A stretch of DNA of 5,538 bases from DATLZB01 sp035574175. Lineage in GTDB: Bacteria; Pseudomonadota; Alphaproteobacteria; Rhizobiales; Hyphomicrobiaceae. Shown piece after piece: positions 1 to 5,538 of the stretch. The notes under the pieces are model-generated. The model ran no database searches. It saw only the letters and a list, made by a program, of their open reading frames with translations, and was not told the origin of the DNA. Both the position numbers and the translations under genes were made by a program. Numbering within the stretch: position 1 is the stretch's first letter; each line of letters opens with the position of its first letter. The stretch lies in contig DATLZB010000059.1 of NCBI GenBank assembly GCA_035574175.1, positions 1 to 5,538 of the forward strand. The letters are read 5' to 3'.

Positions 1-50
1 TGGAGTCGTGGAAGCTGCAACGCCCTCGGGCCGCTCCCGCAGCTGACGCC

Positions 51-70
51 CCAAGGCGCCACGGCCTTGG
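51..70. repeat. Short perfect inverted repeat (hairpin)
   Basis: The 7-base arms CCAAGGC (51-57) and GCCTTGG (64-70) are perfectly complementary around a 6-base loop. No T-run follows on either strand, so it is not a canonical Rho-independent terminator. It lies 62 bases beyond the stop of the phoR-like gene and could stabilise the 3' end of that message or sit in the leader of the next transcript. Its role is unknown and chance is possible. Confidence 0.35.
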
Positions 71-82
71 TACTCCACGCAG

Positions 83-100
83 GCAATAGAATGATGACAG
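83..100 (-). promoter_or_regulatory. Possible Pho box (PhoB binding site)
   Basis: Read on the minus strand this is CTGTCATCATTCTATTGC. The first seven bases match the CTGTCAT half-site of the Pho box exactly. After a four-base spacer the second half (CTATTGC) matches the consensus CTGTCAY at only about 4 of 7 positions. It lies 32 bases after the stop of a phoR-like gene and points to the left, where pst or pho genes often follow in alphaproteobacteria. The single strong half-site and its context support the call; the weak second half argues against it. Confidence 0.3.
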
Positions 101-131
101 CGTAGGTTGTTGATATGGCGTGCTATTTCGT

Positions 132-1292
132 TCAGGGCGCGTGACCACCGGAAAGCTCGTCGAGGATAACGGTAAAAGTCGAGCCCTCGCCCAGTTTCGA
201 GGCGATCTTGAGCTCGCCGCGATGGCGGTTGACGATGTTCTTGGCAATCGCCAGCCCGAGGCCGGTGCCGCCCTTCTCACGGCTTTGAGCGACATTGACC
301 CGGTAGAAGCGCTCGGTGAGCCGCGGCAGATGCACCTCGGCGATGCCGGGCCCATCATCGATCACGGCGACCGCGATGCGGGAGGGATGGCCCATCCGCG
401 CCGGCTCGCGCGAGATGCGCACCCAGACTCGTCCGCCGACGCGGCCATATTTGATGGCGTTGTGCACGAGGTTGTGGAAGACCTGGACCAGCTCGTCGCG
501 ATCGCCGCGCACTTCGGCAGGACCGTCAAGACCCTCGACCTGCAGCGAGGTGCCCATCGCCTGCGCGGTAGTCTCCAGCATCTGGACCACGAAGCCGACA
601 ACGTCGTTGAGTTCGACGATGCCGCGTGGAGGGACATGCACGCGCATCTCCACCCGACTGAGCGTCAGCAAGTCGTCGATGAGCTGGGTCATGCGTGCTG
701 CCTGCGTCGCCATAATGGCGAGGAAGCGCTCGCGTGAGGCCGGATCGTCGCGCGCGGGGCCCTGCAGGGTCTCGACGAAGCCGCGCAGGGAGGCAAGCGG
801 GGTGCGGAGTTCATGACTGGCGTTGGCAATAAAATCGGCCCGCATGCGGGCGAGCTTTTCCTGGTCGGAGATGTCGCGGAACACGATGAGCAGAACCGGT
901 CGGCCGGCGGTGTGCGGAGGTAGCTCAAGTCTGGTGAGGATGGCGGAAATGCGCCTCTCGACCGGTACGCGATCCTCAAGCTGGACCACGATACGTTCGT
1001 CCGAGCTGCGAGCGCGATCGACGGCTCCGAGGAGCTCCGGACTACGGCTCAAATGGCTGACCGGCTGGCCAACGCGGACGCGCGGGAAAAGATCCGCCGC
1101 AGCCGGATTGTGGTGCACCACGATGCTGCCGGCATCCAGCGCGACTGCCGGATCGCTCATGGCGTCGATCACGGCGCGCCAGCTACCATCCTCCCGGTGA
1201 GGGGGGCCGTCGTACGGGGGCGACTTGCCCGACGCGACGTCGCGCCCGATCTGTGTGCCCATGATCTCGAAGTTTCGGATTCTTCCGATCAC
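132..1292 (-). CDS. phoR: PhoR-like sensor histidine kinase (PAS-HisKA-HATPase)
   Basis: This is a two-component sensor kinase expected to autophosphorylate on histidine and pass phosphate to a PhoB-type regulator. Numbering from the internal ATG at 1262, a PAS-like region covers about 28-130 (VIDAMSDPAVALD). The HisKA H-box FIANASHELRTPL has His150, the N-box HNLVHNAIKYG is near 263-273, the G1 box DDGPGIA near 302-308, and the G2 box GGTGLGLAIAKNIV near 331-344. The order and the H-box wording are those of alphaproteobacterial PhoR. No hydrophobic membrane segment is visible, although many PhoR proteins have one, so this copy looks cytoplasmic. The start is uncertain. I chose GTG at 1290-1292 (386 aa) because GAGG lies 10 bases before it; ATG at 1260-1262 (376 aa) has no well-placed ribosome site. 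The most upstream ATG, at 1421, would overlap the preceding gene by 92 bases. It is probably the last gene of an operon, 37 bases after the Usp-like gene. The physiological signal and partner are inferred; a generic PhoR-like kinase is the alternative. Confidence 0.85.
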   Translation of the reverse strand: MIGRIRNFEIMGTQIGRDVASGKSPPYDGPPHREDGSWRAVIDAMSDPAVALDAGSIVVHHNPAAADLFPRVRVGQPVSHLSRSPELLGAVDRARSSDERIVVQLEDRVPVERRISAILTRLELPPHTAGRPVLLIVFRDISDQEKLARMRADFIANASHELRTPLASLRGFVETLQGPARDDPASRERFLAIMATQAARMTQLIDDLLTLSRVEMRVHVPPRGIVELNDVVGFVVQMLETTAQAMGTSLQVEGLDGPAEVRGDRDELVQVFHNLVHNAIKYGRVGGRVWVRISREPARMGHPSRIAVAVIDDGPGIAEVHLPRLTERFYRVNVAQSREKGGTGLGLAIAKNIVNRHRGELKIASKLGEGSTFTVILDELSGGHAP

Positions 1293-1329
1293 CTTCGGTG
1301 GACCTCGATGGCCGATCGTCTCCAATGCG

Positions 1330-2193
1330 TCAACGCACCAGGAGGAGCGGACACTCAAGGCCAGCCGAGAGGGGCCTGAGGTCGCCTTCTCCCGGCACCA
1401 CCACTCCGCTGAATTGGGCAACGATGAAGCCCGCTCTCAACCGCCGCAAAAGCTCCGAAATGGCCGCCGGCGTAAGGTGGCCGATGTCGGTCAGCTCGAG
1501 GCGGACATCGTTGCGACCGGCAAGCAGCAGACGCGTCTGGCCTTCCATAGTGGCGAGCGCGCTGTTGTCGTCAGCAACCAGCCACACGATGATCTCGGCT
1601 TCGTCAACGCGGGCCAAGCGCTCGGCCGCCCGCAGCATTCCCGAGAGCCGGTCGGTGTCCTCAACGGCCACCACGATGGGGCCGTCGGTACGCCGCGCCG
1701 CAGGGCCCACCAAGATGAGGCCGGTGGTGCCGGAGACGGCCTCGAACAGTTGCCGCAGGGGCGGGCATGCGGGCGAGGTGAAGGGCTCGGCGAGGGCGAC
1801 CACATTCCACGGCCCGCACTCGGCGCAGGCCGCGGCCAGTGCCTTGATGGGCTCGCCGCGCACTACCGTCTGGCGCAGAGGCACTTCGGCCTGGCGGGCG
1901 CGCGCCTCTATCCGGCGGCGGACCTCCGAGAAGACGAAGCGCATGTCGCGCTCTATGTCGCTGGTCGATAAGGTGCGCATCGAGCGCCCTGAAAACGAAA
2001 TTTCGCGAGCAAAGGGGAAGCCCGACAGCTCAATGAGCTGCTCGTCCTCGACGAACAGGCTTTCGATCTCGGATTGAAAGGCTTGAGCGAGGCGAATGGC
2101 GGCGTCGATGGCGATCGCACTCGGCCGACCGGTGGCCAACTGCAGGACAACGCGGCCGCGCGCCTCCCCTGCTTCCGCAACGTGCGCAATCAT
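1330..2193 (-). CDS. Two-domain UspA-like protein
   Basis: This 287-residue protein looks like two tandem universal-stress-protein-type alpha/beta halves. The first (about 13-165) opens with the strand-helix pattern RVVLQLATGRPSAIAIDAAI. The second (about 171-287) opens with PIVVAVEDTD and ends in CPLLLVR, the usual closing strand of Usp domains. The segment LSGFPFAREI, near 56-65, is a distinctive stretch in the first half. The ATP-binding glycine signature of ATP-binding Usp proteins (G-x2-G-x9-G-S/T) is not visible, so nucleotide binding is doubtful. No signal peptide or membrane segment is seen; it should be cytoplasmic. Its ATG overlaps the protease stop as ATGA, with GGGAG 9 bases upstream inside the protease gene, so the two are probably translationally coupled. 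The coding call is strong. The Usp assignment rests on fold-like patterns only, and the biological role is unknown. Confidence 0.75.
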   Translation of the reverse strand: MIAHVAEAGEARGRVVLQLATGRPSAIAIDAAIRLAQAFQSEIESLFVEDEQLIELSGFPFAREISFSGRSMRTLSTSDIERDMRFVFSEVRRRIEARARQAEVPLRQTVVRGEPIKALAAACAECGPWNVVALAEPFTSPACPPLRQLFEAVSGTTGLILVGPAARRTDGPIVVAVEDTDRLSGMLRAAERLARVDEAEIIVWLVADDNSALATMEGQTRLLLAGRNDVRLELTDIGHLTPAAISELLRRLRAGFIVAQFSGVVVPGEGDLRPLSAGLECPLLLVR

Positions 2194-4691
2194 GACACTG
2201 TGCTCCCGCTGCCCGAACCTGCTCCGTTCTGCCGGCCAAAAGATCTGGCGCGCTCGGCGAATGCATTGAGCTTGTCTTCGACCAAGGCGTTGATCGTGCC
2301 GGGCTCAAACCGGCCGTCAGGTCCGCGCTTACCGGCCTTGATACCGGTCAAAATCTCGATGCCCTCGTCCACGTGTTCGACGGCATAGACGTTGAACTTG
2401 CCCTGGCGCACGGCCTCGACAACGTCCTCGCGCAGCATCAGATGTTGTACGTTTGCTTTGGGGATCATCACGCCGTGCTTACCGTTGAGACCGCGCGCCT
2501 TGCAGATGTCGAAGAAGCCTTCGATCTTTTCGTTGACACCGCCTATGGGCTGCACGTCGCCGTGCTGGTTGACGGAGCCGGTTACGGCGATGGACTGCTT
2601 GATGCCGACGTCAGCCAACGCCGACAGCAGCGCATAAAGTTCGGTGGAGGAGGCGCTGTCTCCGTCGACGCCGCTGTATGACTGCTCGAAAACCAATGTG
2701 GCGGCGAGTGCCAGCGGCACATTCTCCGCATAACGGCCGGCGAGGAAACCCCAGAGAATCATGACGCCCTTGGAGTGCAGCGGTCCGCCGAGCTTCACCT
2801 CCCGTTCGATGTCGGTGACACGGCCTTGGCCCATACGCACACGCGCCGTTATGCGGCTGGGCCGGCCAAACGCGAACGAGCCGAGCTGAATTACGGACAG
2901 GCCATTGATCTGGCCAACCTTCTCCCCTTCCGTGTCGATGAAGACGATGTGGCGCCCGATGGTCTCGTTGGAGCGGTCCCTGAGACGGTCGGAGCGCTGG
3001 ATGTGCTCCTCGATGGCCCGGGCAATGTCCTCCCGCGTGGTGATCTTGCGGTTTGCCTTCGAAGACCAGTAGTCCGCCTCGCGCACAAGATCGGAGATGC
3101 GGCCGATCTGGATTGAGAGCTTTTCTCTGTCCTCCGCCAAGCGGGCGCCTTCCTCAATGACCAGAGCAACGGCCCCGGCGTCGAGCGGCTTCAAATTGTG
3201 CGTCTTGGCAATCGAAGCGATCACGCGCGCATAAGCATTGTAATTCTCCTCAGAGCGCTCGATGGTTTCGTCGAAGTCGGCCTGTACCTTGAATAATCCC
3301 GGAAAGTCCGGGTCATAAGCGGCAAGCAGGTAGTAAAGCTCGCGGTCGCCAAAGAGCACGACCTTGACGTCCAGGGGGATCGGTTCGGGGTCAAGCGTTT
3401 GCGTCGATATGAGGCCCAGGGTTTCGGCCGGCTGTTCAATGCGAATCTCCCGGGCCTTGATGGTGCGTTTGAGAGCCTCCCAGGCAAACGGTGACAGCAA
3501 CAGCTTGCGGGCATCGAGCAGAAGGTAGCCGCCGTTGGCGCGGTGCAGTGCCCCTGGCTTGATCAGCAGGAAATCAGTGAGCAGCGCTCCCATCTGGGCA
3601 ATGTGTTCGGTGCGCCCGATGAGATTGCCGTAGGTCGGATTGATCTCCTCGATGATGGGGGCGCCGGCCGGCTCGGTGCCGTTGGCCACCAGCACGTTGA
3701 CCATGTAGCGGCGGAAGCGCGGATCGCGCGAGCTGTCGGCAGGCGGCTTGACGATCTCGTTCTCCTCGCCGCTCGAAGCGAGAAAAATGCCGATGTTGCG
3801 GACAAGGTCGCGGTGTGCCGCTTCCAGGTAGCTCACAGCTTCGGGAACGTCGCGGAAAGCGGCTTTGGTGTCGTCGAGTGCTTCGGTGACTGCCCGCTCC
3901 GCGAACTCCTCGTTGAGAACCCGGAGCTTGGCGCGACGCTGCTTGTCAGACTTCGGCACCTTCTCGAGAATGGACTCGAGTTCCTTTTGGAGCGCCTCGA
4001 TCTTTGCCTCGACGCTCTTGCGCATGTCCTCAGGAAGGGCGTTGAACACCTCGGGCTTCACCACTTTACCCTCGTGCATCGGAGCCATGGCGAAGCCCAT
4101 GGGCGTGCGCAGGATGGCGATGTTCTGCGCCTGAGCCTTGCGGTTTAACGCTTCCAGCGCTTCCTCGTTACTGGAGCGGAACTCCTCCTCGATGGCGCGA
4201 CGGCGAGCCTGATAGTCCTCGCTCTCGAACATGGTGGGAACGGAAGTGCGCAGTTCGTCGATGGCCGCAACCATGCTGGCGGCAAGCGCCTTGGCCCGCC
4301 CGGTCGGCAGCCGCAGTGCTCGGGGGCGATTGAAATTCTCGAAGTTGTTCACATAGACCCAGTCGGACGGGGGCGGCAGCTCGCGCGCCTTCTTGCTCAG
4401 GTAGGCGGTCACCGCCGTCGTCTTGCCGGAGGCCGGGGGACCCAGCACGAACATGTTGAAATCATGGCTCTTCATGTTGGCGCCAAACTCGATGGCGCGC
4501 AGCGCCCGATCCTGGCCGATCAGGCCGGAGATCGGTTCGAGCTCTTCAGTGGTACGAAACCCCAGCGATTTGGCGTCAACGAGCCGGCGCAGCTCGTTCG
4601 GCTTCAACGCGCCATGGCCGTTCGCCAGGACCATTTGTCCAGTCCCGTTTTGTGGTTCGGCCTTGTCCTGGCGGGCACGTTTGAAGAACAT
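2190..4691 (-). CDS. Lon-family ATP-dependent protease (LonB-like, AAA_32 type)
   Basis: This 833-residue enzyme should be a cytoplasmic ATP-driven serine protease that unfolds and degrades proteins. The Walker A motif GPPASGKT is at about 84-91. A long, charged, probably coiled-coil insert follows at about 157-295, and a Walker B-like GGYLLLDA at about 387-394. This split ATPase is typical of the LonB-like/AAA_32 group (E. coli YcbZ relatives), not of classical LonA, and the classical LonA N-terminal domain is missing. The C-terminal protease domain carries the catalytic Ser in GVDGDSASS (Ser679) and Lys in GGVNEKIEG (Lys722); the 43-residue spacing is that of E. coli Lon. The tail is Gly/Ser-rich. 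I chose ATG 4689-4691 because AGGAAG lies 8 bases upstream; an ATG at 4796 would cross the divergent promoter region and add 35 residues unlike the family. It is the first gene of the probable protease-usp-phoR operon. The family is clear; substrates cannot be told. Confidence 0.95.
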   Translation of the reverse strand: MFFKRARQDKAEPQNGTGQMVLANGHGALKPNELRRLVDAKSLGFRTTEELEPISGLIGQDRALRAIEFGANMKSHDFNMFVLGPPASGKTTAVTAYLSKKARELPPPSDWVYVNNFENFNRPRALRLPTGRAKALAASMVAAIDELRTSVPTMFESEDYQARRRAIEEEFRSSNEEALEALNRKAQAQNIAILRTPMGFAMAPMHEGKVVKPEVFNALPEDMRKSVEAKIEALQKELESILEKVPKSDKQRRAKLRVLNEEFAERAVTEALDDTKAAFRDVPEAVSYLEAAHRDLVRNIGIFLASSGEENEIVKPPADSSRDPRFRRYMVNVLVANGTEPAGAPIIEEINPTYGNLIGRTEHIAQMGALLTDFLLIKPGALHRANGGYLLLDARKLLLSPFAWEALKRTIKAREIRIEQPAETLGLISTQTLDPEPIPLDVKVVLFGDRELYYLLAAYDPDFPGLFKVQADFDETIERSEENYNAYARVIASIAKTHNLKPLDAGAVALVIEEGARLAEDREKLSIQIGRISDLVREADYWSSKANRKITTREDIARAIEEHIQRSDRLRDRSNETIGRHIVFIDTEGEKVGQINGLSVIQLGSFAFGRPSRITARVRMGQGRVTDIEREVKLGGPLHSKGVMILWGFLAGRYAENVPLALAATLVFEQSYSGVDGDSASSTELYALLSALADVGIKQSIAVTGSVNQHGDVQPIGGVNEKIEGFFDICKARGLNGKHGVMIPKANVQHLMLREDVVEAVRQGKFNVYAVEHVDEGIEILTGIKAGKRGPDGRFEPGTINALVEDKLNAFAERARSFGRQNGAGSGSGSTVS
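2203..2207 (-). promoter_or_regulatory. Ribosome binding site of the usp-like gene, inside the protease gene
   Basis: On the minus strand GGGAG lies 9 bases before the ATG at 2191-2193, within the last codons of the protease gene. Together with the ATGA stop/start overlap (2190-2193) it supports this start and suggests coupled translation. Confidence 0.65.
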
Positions 4692-4699
4692 GTTAGGCG

Positions 4700-4705
4700 C
4701 TTCCT
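4700..4705 (-). promoter_or_regulatory. Ribosome binding site that sets the protease start
   Basis: On the minus strand AGGAAG ends 8 bases before the ATG at 4689-4691. This is the best-placed ribosome site in the region and decides for the 833-residue protein over the longer frame that begins at 4796. Confidence 0.7.
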
Positions 4706-4718
4706 CGTCGGTCTTTCG

Positions 4719-4745
4719 ACTGTAGCCTAGGGCAGGGGATGGCAA
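4719..4745 (-). promoter_or_regulatory. Possible sigma70-type promoter of the protease operon
   Basis: Read on the minus strand, TTGCCA (4740-4745, 5 of 6 matches to TTGACA) is followed after 15 bases by TACAGT (4719-4724, 4 of 6 matches to TATAAT). The spacer is shorter than the usual 16-18 bases. Transcription would start near 4712, leaving a short leader with the ribosome site. I see no good heat-shock sigma32-type promoter. A weak call made by eye. Confidence 0.25.
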
Positions 4746-4774
4746 ACGAAAAGGGCGCGATCTCGACCCGGCAA

Positions 4775-4782
4775 AAGGAGGG
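4775..4782 (+). promoter_or_regulatory. Ribosome binding site of mmcB
   Basis: AAGGAGGG contains a perfect Shine-Dalgarno core (GGAGG, 4777-4781) 8 bases before the ATG at 4790. It decides for this start and against the in-frame ATG at 4739, which lies in the divergent promoter region. Confidence 0.8.
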
Positions 4783-4789
4783 CCGGAGC

Positions 4790-5278
4790 ATGACACAGGT
4801 TAATGACGCCGTCGTGCCGGTTCTTGACGGGCGACGGTCGCGGCCGACCGTGGAGATCGCTCGGGGCGTCTGCCGGCTGCTGTGGACTTTGGGCTTCGTG
4901 ACCGTGGGCGAGCTCAGCCTGCCGAACGGGCGGCGGGCGGATGTGGTCGGACTGTCGGCCAAGGGCGACATCTGGATTGTGGAGATCAAGTCGTGCGTCG
5001 CCGACTTTAGAGCCGATCACAAATGGAGGGAGTATGCGGATTATTGCGATAGGTTGCTGTTTGCAGTGGACCCGAGTTTTCCCAACGAGCTGATCCCGCA
5101 AGAGGTCGGGCTCATCGTCGCCGACCGCCATGGCGGTGCCATCCTTCGCGACACGGTGGGCCATCGGCTGGCCAGTGCCCGCCGGAAGGCTATCGCACTG
5201 CTGTTTGCCCGTGCGGCCGCTGGGCGGCTCATGCTGGCCGCGGACCCGGAGATCGCGATGGAACGGATGATCGAGTAG
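4790..5278 (+). CDS. mmcB: MmcB family DNA repair protein
   Basis: This 162-residue protein matches the alphaproteobacterial MmcB family (formerly DUF1052), linked in Caulobacter crescentus to mitomycin C resistance and SOS regulation. It carries a PD-(D/E)XK nuclease-like motif set: Asp51 in RRADVVGL, Glu65 and Lys67 in VEIKSC, and a following WREYADYCD segment at about 79-87 that resembles the downstream conserved helix of this fold. This suggests DNA binding and perhaps cleavage, acting in the cytoplasm on damaged DNA; the enzymatic activity is inference. The length is usual for the family. It is divergent from the Lon-like protease operon and convergent with the RegA-like gene, 31 bases from that gene's stop, so it is probably monocistronic. 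No GTTC-N7-GTTC box of the alphaproteobacterial LexA type is visible in the 98 bases upstream, so SOS control of this copy is unproven. Confidence 0.9.
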   Translation: MTQVNDAVVPVLDGRRSRPTVEIARGVCRLLWTLGFVTVGELSLPNGRRADVVGLSAKGDIWIVEIKSCVADFRADHKWREYADYCDRLLFAVDPSFPNELIPQEVGLIVADRHGGAILRDTVGHRLASARRKAIALLFARAAAGRLMLAADPEIAMERMIE

Positions 5279-5286
5279 GCGGGGAG

Positions 5287-5310
5287 GCGACGTTCGGGAC
5301 ACCGGGTCGC
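5287..5310. terminator. Possible weak bidirectional hairpin between convergent genes
   Basis: GCGAC (5287-5291) pairs with GTCGC (5306-5310), and CGG (5295-5297) can pair with CCG (5302-5304) inside. The site lies between two convergent stop codons, where a shared terminator is expected, and its right arm touches the stop of the RegA-like gene. There is no T-run on either strand, so intrinsic termination would be weak. Confidence 0.25.
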
Positions 5311-5538
5311 TACTTGGGAGCACGCTTGGCCAGGATGCGCTGCAGGGTGCGCCGATGCATGTTGAGGCGGCGCGCGGTCTCCGAGACGTTGCGATTGCAG
5401 AGCTCGTAGACCCGCTGAATGTGTTCCCAGCGCACACGGTCAGCCGACATTGGATTTTCCGGTGGCGGCGCTTTGGCATCGGGCGGTGCCAGGAGGGCGT
5501 CGGTCACGTCGTCGGCATCGGCTGGCTTGGCGAGGTAG
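5310..5538 (-). CDS. regA: RegA/ActR family response regulator, C-terminal part (cut by window edge)
   Basis: Only the last 75 residues are in the window; the frame stays open through the right edge, so the start lies outside. The visible part begins with YLAKPADADDV, the end of a receiver domain with the conserved Lys-Pro pair. A proline-rich linker (APPPENP) follows, then a Fis-type helix-turn-helix: RVRWEHIQRVYELC, NVSETARRLNMHRRTLQRIL. This linker and helix wording is characteristic of RegA/ActR/PrrA, the regulator of the RegB/RegA (ActS/ActR) redox two-component system, which controls energy metabolism genes. The phosphorylated Asp lies outside the window. The apparent GTG or ATG starts inside this part are not real starts, since the receiver sequence continues upstream of them. 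Naming varies by species (regA, actR, prrA, regR). Confidence 0.92.
   Translation of the reverse strand, partial: YLAKPADADDVTDALLAPPDAKAPPPENPMSADRVRWEHIQRVYELCNRNVSETARRLNMHRRTLQRILAKRAPK

Larger units (their letters stand above)
1..131. other. Intergenic/edge region downstream of phoR-like gene, no supported gene
   Basis: No convincing gene is visible here. The minus strand has a frame open to the left edge, but it lacks a good start codon with a ribosome binding site. The plus strand has a frame open from base 1 to a TAG at 103-105, which could be the tail of a convergent gene or chance in high-GC DNA. The stretch carries a possible Pho-box-like site and a short inverted repeat, listed separately. 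If a pst gene follows phoR on the minus strand, as is common in this class, this would be its leader region. Confidence 0.5.

Noticed and set aside
1..131. Minus-strand frame open to the left edge (continuing past the phoR stop in another frame)
   Set aside because: No ATG and no ribosome site are present, and the translation resembles nothing I recognise; too short to support.
120..737. Plus-strand 205-residue open frame opposite the phoR-like gene
   Set aside because: It is antisense to conserved kinase boxes, has no recognisable domain, and is explained by high GC content.
1225..2077. Two overlapping plus-strand frames opposite the usp-like gene
   Set aside because: They lie in competing frames, are rich in Arg/Ser/Gly without motifs, and are antisense to a gene with good coupling and ribosome site.
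3543..4148. Plus-strand 201-residue open frame opposite the Lon-like protease
   Set aside because: It is antisense to a clearly conserved protease gene; low-stop antisense frames are expected at this GC level.
4739..4789. Upstream ATG for mmcB adding 17 residues
   Set aside because: The added residues are unlike the family, while the downstream ATG has a near-perfect ribosome site at correct spacing.
5279..5312. RegA-type binding motif suggested by the GCGAC and GTCGC arms
   Set aside because: The known pattern has arms about 5 bases apart; here they are 14 apart and lie between gene ends, so a hairpin is the simpler reading.
4727..5479. Minus-strand 250-residue open frame opposite mmcB and part of the RegA-like gene
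   Set aside because: It runs antisense to mmcB and out of frame with the regulator, with no domain visible.

Overview
This looks like a stretch of ordinary core chromosome from an alphaproteobacterium, most likely in the Rhizobiales/Hyphomicrobiales. The pointers are high GC, long open frames on both strands, a RegA/ActR-type regulator tail and an MmcB-family protein, both typical of that class. The genus cannot be fixed from the sequence alone.

Layout, left to right. Bases 1-131 hold no gene I can support; they contain a possible Pho-box-like site and a small inverted repeat downstream of the phoR-like gene. Three genes on the minus strand then form a probable operon, transcribed from about 4691 down to 132. 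The first is a Lon-family ATP-dependent protease of the LonB-like AAA_32 type. The second is a two-domain UspA-like protein whose ATG overlaps the protease stop codon (ATGA). The third is a PhoR-like sensor histidine kinase with a PAS region but no visible membrane segment. A 98-base divergent intergenic region (4692-4789) separates this operon from mmcB on the plus strand. mmcB runs convergently into the C-terminal end of a RegA/ActR-family response regulator, which leaves the window at its right edge.

The three-gene operon joins proteolysis, a stress-protein fold and a two-component sensor. PhoR in this class normally controls the Pho regulon and often sits just upstream of pst/pho genes. 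The possible Pho box at 83-100 fits that, but no pst gene is inside the window. MmcB (a DNA damage tolerance protein with a PD-(D/E)XK-like motif set) and RegA (redox-responsive global regulator) are separate transcription units. I see no mobile element, CRISPR array, tRNA or rRNA. I found no clearly novel system; the best leads are the operon composition, the apparently soluble PhoR, the Usp-like protein without the ATP-binding signature, and the absence of a recognisable LexA box before mmcB.
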